Below, in pieces: positions 59,835 to 64,000 of a DNA stretch of 64,000 nucleotides (its first letter is position 1; each line of letters starts with the position of its first letter). The stretch lies in the NCBI RefSeq assembly GCF_002941025.1, contig NZ_PTJS01000001.1, positions 7,755,678 through 7,819,677 on the forward strand, read 5' to 3'. A program made the position numbers and the translations under genes. Origin of the DNA: Streptomyces sp. QL37. Lineage in GTDB: Bacteria > Actinomycetota > Actinomycetes > Streptomycetales > Streptomycetaceae. The notes under the pieces are model-generated. The model ran no database searches, was not told the origin of the DNA, and saw nothing but the letters and a program-made list of their open reading frames with translations.

Positions 59835-61862
59835 TCAAGGCCGCTGCGGCCTCCGGTCCCCGGGAGACGACTGTGCCACCCCGGGGGCGCCGTGGCGGGC
59901 AGAAACACTGTCGTCGTCCTCCTCCAGCAGCGCGGTGAGGATGGCCAGAGGAGTCGCCGCCGCCCAGGCCTGCGGTGAGCAGGAGTGGGGATACGGGACG
60001 GGCCGGGGGTGCTGGGCCCGCGAGTAGCCCGCCATGACCTCGGGCAGCCGGTGACCGTGGTGGGCCGACGCCTCCAGCAGACCGAGGGCGACGGTGCGCG
60101 CCTCGTCCCGCAGACCGGACCGTGCCAGGCCGAGCAGGATGACCGCGTTGTCGTGCGGCCAGGACGTGCCCCGGTGGTACGAGAGCGGGTGGTAGCCGGG
60201 CTGGCCGGACGCCAGCGTGCGGATGGCCCAGCCCGAGAAGAAGTCGGGTTCCAGCAGGCGCCGCCCCACGCGCTGCGCGTGCCGGGCGTCCAGGATGCCG
60301 GACCACAGCAGGTGCCCGGCGTCGGAGGCCAGCGAGTCGACCTGCCTGCCCCGGCCGTCCAGGGCGAGCGCCGGGAAGTCGGGGCCGGGCATCCAGAAGT
60401 CCCGCAGGAACCGGGCCCGCAGACCGGCGGCGGCGCTGTCGAGCCGGTCGGCGTACTCGTCGTCCTCCCACACCGAGCGGGCCAGCCGCGCGGTGCGCAC
60501 CAGCGCGTCGTAGGCGTAGCCCTGAGCCTCCGCGACCGCGATCGGTCCCTCGGCCTGGGTGCCGTCGAGGAAGCAGACGGCGCCGTCGGAGTCCTTCCAG
60601 TTCTGGTTCACCAGGCCCTGCGGGTCGGGCGAGTAGACCAGGTAGCCGCCGTCGTCCAGGCCGCCGTCGCGGAACATCCAGTCCACGGCCGCCCGCGCAT
60701 GGTGCTCCAGGCGGGCGGCCAGGGCACGCTCGCCGGTGGACTCGGTGAAGCTCTCCAGCAGAACCAGGAAGAGCGGGGTGGCGTCGACCGAGCCGTAGTA
60801 GCGGCCGTACGGCACCTGGCGGAAGTGAGCCAGTTCGCCGTGCCGGATCTCGTGGACGATCCGCCCGGGCTGCTCGCCGCGGCCGGTGTCGTACTCCGTG
60901 CCCTGGGTGGCCGCGAGGGCGCGCAGGGTGCCCTCCGCGAGCTCCGGCCGGTACGGCAGGGCGAAGAGCGAGGTGAACAGGGAGTCGCGTCCGAAGAGGG
61001 TGAGGAACCAGGGGATCCCCGCCGCGGGTACGCGCACGCGCTCGCCGTCCGGTCCGGTGGCGGGAACCCGCAGGGCCGCCAGGTCGCTCAGCCCACGGGC
61101 GCAGGCGGCGGCCAGACCCTCGGGTGCCCCGGCCGGAACGGGCAGCGGCGCACCCGTGAAGGCCGAGGTGTCCGCCGCGCGCTCCGCGACCGCTTCGGCC
61201 GGTGTGCCGACGAGGGCCGGCGCGGGCGCCCCGTGCGCGTACGCCGTGACGGTGAGCAGGAGTTCGGCCGTGCCGTGGGCGGGCAGTTCCAGGTGCCAGT
61301 CCAGCCGGTGGGCCGTCTCCTGCACGCCGACGGGCCGGACGGCGACCGGGGCGGGGGTGGCGCAGACCGCCGTACGGGACAGCCATGCGCCGCGCTCGTA
61401 GGTGAAGGTGACCCCCTCGGCATGGGCGCTCGCCGTGCGCAGTGCACCGGCCTTCTCGTACCGGCGCCTGTCGGAGCGCAGTTCGAACTGGTCGGCGAAG
61501 TCGGCGTCGGCGGTGAGCGAGAGGACCGCGGTCACGGGCGCCGGGCGGTTGTTCACCAGGCGCAGGGACTCCGTCAGAACACCCGCGTCGACGGCCTGTT
61601 CACGGAAGACGGTGTAACCCGCCGGCTCGTCCCGGGTGCCCGGCGGCGTGAGCACGCACCGGGCGGACGCCTCACCCTCCGACGGCACCAGCACGGCCGG
61701 CTCGGTGCCGTCGACGGTCAGTGTCCACCGGCTCAGATGCCGGGCGTCACGATGGAACAGTCCGTCGGGGGAGGTGCCGCGACGGCCGCTCACACCGCCG
61801 TCGGCCCCGAGGACCGCGAAGGTGCCCGCGCGGACCAGCGTGCTCTCCGCCTTGCCGTTCAC
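59835..61862 (-). CDS. Amylo-alpha-1,6-glucosidase-family (glycogen-debranching-like) glycosidase
   Basis: 675-residue cytoplasmic enzyme. The N-terminal beta-sandwich (ADGGVSGRRGTSPDGLFHRD, ARHLSRWTLTVDG, VTAVLSLTADADFADQFELR) is the GDE N-terminal bacterial type. The C-terminal (alpha/alpha)6 barrel carries GIPWFLTLFGRDSLFTSLFA, DGGYLVYSPDPQGLVNQNWK with DSDGAV, EGPIAVAEAQGYAYDALVRT, HLLWSGILDARHAQRVGRRL and GYHPLSYHRGTSWPHDNAVI, as in amylo-alpha-1,6-glucosidases. The GTG overlaps the stop of the preceding glycosidase (GTGA). It probably completes breakdown of an imported oligosaccharide; substrate uncertain. Confidence 0.9.
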   Translation of the reverse strand: MNGKAESTLVRAGTFAVLGADGGVSGRRGTSPDGLFHRDARHLSRWTLTVDGTEPAVLVPSEGEASARCVLTPPGTRDEPAGYTVFREQAVDAGVLTESLRLVNNRPAPVTAVLSLTADADFADQFELRSDRRRYEKAGALRTASAHAEGVTFTYERGAWLSRTAVCATPAPVAVRPVGVQETAHRLDWHLELPAHGTAELLLTVTAYAHGAPAPALVGTPAEAVAERAADTSAFTGAPLPVPAGAPEGLAAACARGLSDLAALRVPATGPDGERVRVPAAGIPWFLTLFGRDSLFTSLFALPYRPELAEGTLRALAATQGTEYDTGRGEQPGRIVHEIRHGELAHFRQVPYGRYYGSVDATPLFLVLLESFTESTGERALAARLEHHARAAVDWMFRDGGLDDGGYLVYSPDPQGLVNQNWKDSDGAVCFLDGTQAEGPIAVAEAQGYAYDALVRTARLARSVWEDDEYADRLDSAAAGLRARFLRDFWMPGPDFPALALDGRGRQVDSLASDAGHLLWSGILDARHAQRVGRRLLEPDFFSGWAIRTLASGQPGYHPLSYHRGTSWPHDNAVILLGLARSGLRDEARTVALGLLEASAHHGHRLPEVMAGYSRAQHPRPVPYPHSCSPQAWAAATPLAILTALLEEDDDSVSARHGAPGVAQSSPGDRRPQRP

Positions 61863-63241
61863 GTGTGTGCTCCGATCGGGGTGTGGTGAGGGGAGCCGTC
61901 GGCCGGCCGCGTGGCAGCCAGCAGATCGAGGGTGAGGGCGGCCGTCCAGCCGAAGGAGCGGGTCCCGCGTGCCTCGGCCGTGAACGGGTCCACGTACTCG
62001 GCGAAGGAACTGGCACCGGCGGCGTCGAGCATGGCCCCGCGCAGGGAGTCGGCGGCCTGCGCGTGCCCGCACCTGCGCAGACCGCGCTCCAGCAGCCAGT
62101 TGGTGTTGAACCAGGCGGGACCGCGCCAGTAGCGGGAGGGGTCGAAGGCCTGCCCGGTGATGTCGTACGACGGTGCCATCGGCACCTCGCCGAGGCGGAA
62201 GCCGCTGCCCGCCGCCGTGTCGAGCAGCGCGTCCACGACGTCCTGGGGGAGTCCGGGGACCATGAGCGGGACGAGCCCGGCGACGCTGCGCTCGGGAATC
62301 AGCTCGCCGCCGACCAGGTCACGGCAGAGGAACATGCCGTCGGCGGGCGACCAGAGCCGCTCCACCAGGGCCGCGGTGAGGCGTGCCGCCCGGGCCTCGT
62401 GGCGGGCGGGGTCCGCCCCCGTCTCGGCGGCGATCCGGGCCAGCGCGTGCTCGGAGACGATCAGCAGCGCGTTGACACAGGGGTCCTCGACCGCGAAGGC
62501 GTGCCCGCCCGGCACGTCCGCGTAGCCGCTGTCGCGGTAGTCGGCGGCGAGCCGCACATACCGTCCGTAGTCCAGGTCGGTGGGGCGTTCCGAGGCCTGC
62601 CCGTGGTCAAGGTCCGCGCGCCGGTAGGAACCGGGGGCGGCAGGCTCGACACGTCCCAACGGGCCGTCCCAGCAAGGGCTGTTGTCCATACCGGGTTCCC
62701 ACGGGTGCACCATGGCCGCCAGCCCGCCGCCGCCGAGGTCGCGGGGGCCCGTGAGGTAGTCGTGCCAGGCCACGAGCCGGTCGTAGAGACGGGGCAGGAA
62801 ACCGCGGCTGCGCGACGTCTCCGGATCCGCCTGGTGGACGAGCCAGGCCGCCAGCGCGTGCACCGGGGGCTGCACGATGCCGGAGGTCTCGGTGCCGGCC
62901 GGGGCACCTGCCGTGGCGCCGGCCGTGGAGGAGCGCCAGAAGTCGGGGCTGGGGAAGTAGGCGTCGAGGGGTACCGCGGGGCTGAACACGATGTGGGGGA
63001 CGCGTCCGTCGGTCCACTGCGCGCCGAGCAGACTCTCCAGCTCGCGCTGGGCCCGGCGCACCGACAGATGGCGCAGACCGATCGCGATGAAGGCCGAGTC
63101 CCAGCTCCACTGATGCGGATACAGACCGCGCGACGGGACGGTGGAGGACCCCGTCCAGTTGGTGAGGAGTACCCGTGCCGCGCCGCGCCGGAGGGCCAGG
63201 CGATCGGCGGCGGGCACGGGGGTTTCGAGCAGCGACGTCAC
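61859..63241 (-). CDS. MGH1/GH63-like (alpha/alpha)6-barrel glycosidase
   Basis: 460-residue cytoplasmic protein related to mannosylglycerate hydrolase/GH63 enzymes: RGLYPHQWSWDSAFIAIGLR, HLSVRRAQRELESLLGAQWT, PPVHALAAWLVHQADPET, MVHPWEPGMDNSPCWDGP and GPAWFNTNWLLERGLRRCGH. The Asp in QWSWDSAF and acidic residues of WEPGMDNSP fill the usual active-site places. GTG at 63241 overlaps the stop of the isomerase gene, and its own stop overlaps the next start, so three enzymes are made in coupled fashion. Confidence 0.9.
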   Translation of the reverse strand: MTSLLETPVPAADRLALRRGAARVLLTNWTGSSTVPSRGLYPHQWSWDSAFIAIGLRHLSVRRAQRELESLLGAQWTDGRVPHIVFSPAVPLDAYFPSPDFWRSSTAGATAGAPAGTETSGIVQPPVHALAAWLVHQADPETSRSRGFLPRLYDRLVAWHDYLTGPRDLGGGGLAAMVHPWEPGMDNSPCWDGPLGRVEPAAPGSYRRADLDHGQASERPTDLDYGRYVRLAADYRDSGYADVPGGHAFAVEDPCVNALLIVSEHALARIAAETGADPARHEARAARLTAALVERLWSPADGMFLCRDLVGGELIPERSVAGLVPLMVPGLPQDVVDALLDTAAGSGFRLGEVPMAPSYDITGQAFDPSRYWRGPAWFNTNWLLERGLRRCGHAQAADSLRGAMLDAAGASSFAEYVDPFTAEARGTRSFGWTAALTLDLLAATRPADGSPHHTPIGAHT

Positions 63242-64000
63242 GCGCCGGACCTCCGGAGGAACGCGGGGACGGAGCGCACGGCCGCGAGCGGGTCGCCGGT
63301 CAGCCTGCACTCGGCGGCGAGGTAGCCGTCGTAGCCGATGCTGTGCAGCGCGCCGATCCAGGCGGGCCAGTCGAGGTGGCCGGCCCCCGGCTGGAAGCGG
63401 TTCGAGTCGCTGACCTGGGCGTGGCCGATGTAGGGGGCCGCCGCCAGGATCGAGGCCGAGGGGTCGGCCTCCTCGATGTTCATGTGATAGCTGTCGATGC
63501 CGATGCGGACGGAGTCCAGGCCCACCGTACGGATCAGGTCGACGGCCTGCTCCAGCCGGTTGACCATGTGGTCCTCGTACCGGTTGAGCGGCTCCAGGTA
63601 GAGGGTGACGCCCTCGCTGCGCGCGTGCTCGCCCAGCTCGGAGAGGCCGGACAGCAGCACCTCGCGGTCCTGCTCCTCGGTGCGCGGCGGCTCGAACGGA
63701 GGGAGCCTGCGCGAGAACATTCCGTACGACGCGGGGGTCTGGACGCCGAGCGCTCCGATCTCGGCGGCGACGGAGAGCTGCGACTTCATCTGCTCCAGGG
63801 CGTCGCGGCGCAGGCCGTCGTCGAACGCGGCGAAGAAGTGCAGCATGTCGACACAGACGGTCGGCATGACCACGCCGTCGGCGAGGGCCTGCTTGAGCTC
63901 GGGCAGGCGGTCGCGGAAGTGGAAGTCCCCCTTCGACCGCAGCTCCACGGCGTCGTAGCCGGCGTCCTGGGCGAAGGCCCACTTCTCCTGGAGTGTGTCG
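63238..64000 (-). CDS. Sugar phosphate isomerase/epimerase, 5' end outside window
   Basis: At least 253 residues of a xylose-isomerase-like TIM-barrel protein; the frame is open to the right edge (DTLQEKWAFAQDAGYDAVEL), so the true start lies beyond 64000 rather than at the internal ATG 63948. Metal-ligand motifs are EGVTLYLEPLNRYEDHM, VRIGIDSYHMNIEEADPSA, YIGHAQVSDSNRFQPGAGHL and GYDGYLAAECRL. It is the first visible gene of the glycan operon and probably converts the released sugar for central metabolism. Confidence 0.9.
   Translation of the reverse strand, partial: DTLQEKWAFAQDAGYDAVELRSKGDFHFRDRLPELKQALADGVVMPTVCVDMLHFFAAFDDGLRRDALEQMKSQLSVAAEIGALGVQTPASYGMFSRRLPPFEPPRTEEQDREVLLSGLSELGEHARSEGVTLYLEPLNRYEDHMVNRLEQAVDLIRTVGLDSVRIGIDSYHMNIEEADPSASILAAAPYIGHAQVSDSNRFQPGAGHLDWPAWIGALHSIGYDGYLAAECRLTGDPLAAVRSVPAFLRRSGA

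Overview
The window reads as chromosomal DNA of a Streptomyces-type actinomycete. It has very high GC, genes with GTG, ATG and occasionally TTG starts, many four-base stop/start overlaps, and several apparently leaderless promoters. Gene families are typical of the genus: PucR, HxlR, TetR and MarR regulators, a mycothiol-dependent maleylpyruvate isomerase homologue, a MoxR/VWA pair, an anti-sigma-like ATPase, a DmdR/IdeR-type iron box and a Zur-controlled set of cysteine-free ribosomal proteins. I see no prophage, intact insertion sequence, CRISPR array, rRNA or tRNA. Gene content is mostly nutrient scavenging, regulation and envelope functions, with some decayed material between genes.

Layout, 1-23.5 kb: A minus-strand secreted group comes first (sugar dehydrogenase running off the left edge, Tat-exported sugar isomerase, beta-helix repeat protein). 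It is followed by an acyl-CoA oxidase, a MoxR ATPase translationally coupled to a DUF2201/VWA protein, and a CASTOR/POLLUX-like channel. A LuxR-type two-component system converges on the channel gene. Next come a small membrane protein, a LamG surface protein, and a six-gene plus-strand operon (DUF1684 protein, then a complete peptide/nickel-type ABC importer). Two hypothetical genes converge on the end of that operon.

Layout, 23.7-43.3 kb: A small secreted protein precedes a sugar-catabolic cluster behind LacI-type operators. In that cluster the Gfo/Idh/MocA oxidoreductase has decayed but the PmoA-like and cupin genes are intact. Then follow an MHS-family transporter, a Tat-exported GH127 arabinofuranosidase, a secreted lytic transglycosylase whose best start codon is ATC, an RsbW-like ATPase, a PucR regulator divergent from an NCS1 permease and an aminobutyraldehyde-type dehydrogenase, HIT and maleylpyruvate-isomerase proteins with leaderless promoters, and a MarR-FUSC pair.

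Layout, 43.4-64 kb: A malX-malY pair is followed by a 25-residue gene resembling ribosomal protein bL37 and by an iron-box-controlled DUF2470 protein. The zinc-starvation divergon then has bL33-bL31-COG0523 on one side and bL28-uS14 on the other, with one Zur-like box between. After it come a TIM-barrel glycosidase-like protein divergent from a TetR regulator, a multidomain GH87 alpha-1,3-glucanase, an arabinose/fucose-isomerase-like enzyme behind a LacI operator, an HxlR/imine-reductase-like divergent pair, a DHFR-like reductase, and the end of a coupled three-gene glycan operon running off the right edge.

How the genes work together: several modules pair extracellular hydrolases (GH87, GH127) or importers with cytoplasmic sugar isomerases and glycosidases. 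Trace-metal homeostasis occupies 47-50 kb. I found no clearly new multi-gene system. The items most worth a second look are the putative ATC start, the decayed oxidoreductase, the FUSC protein with an added Ig-like tail, the P-loop-less COG0523 protein, and the MoxR/HExxH/VWA pair next to an ion channel.
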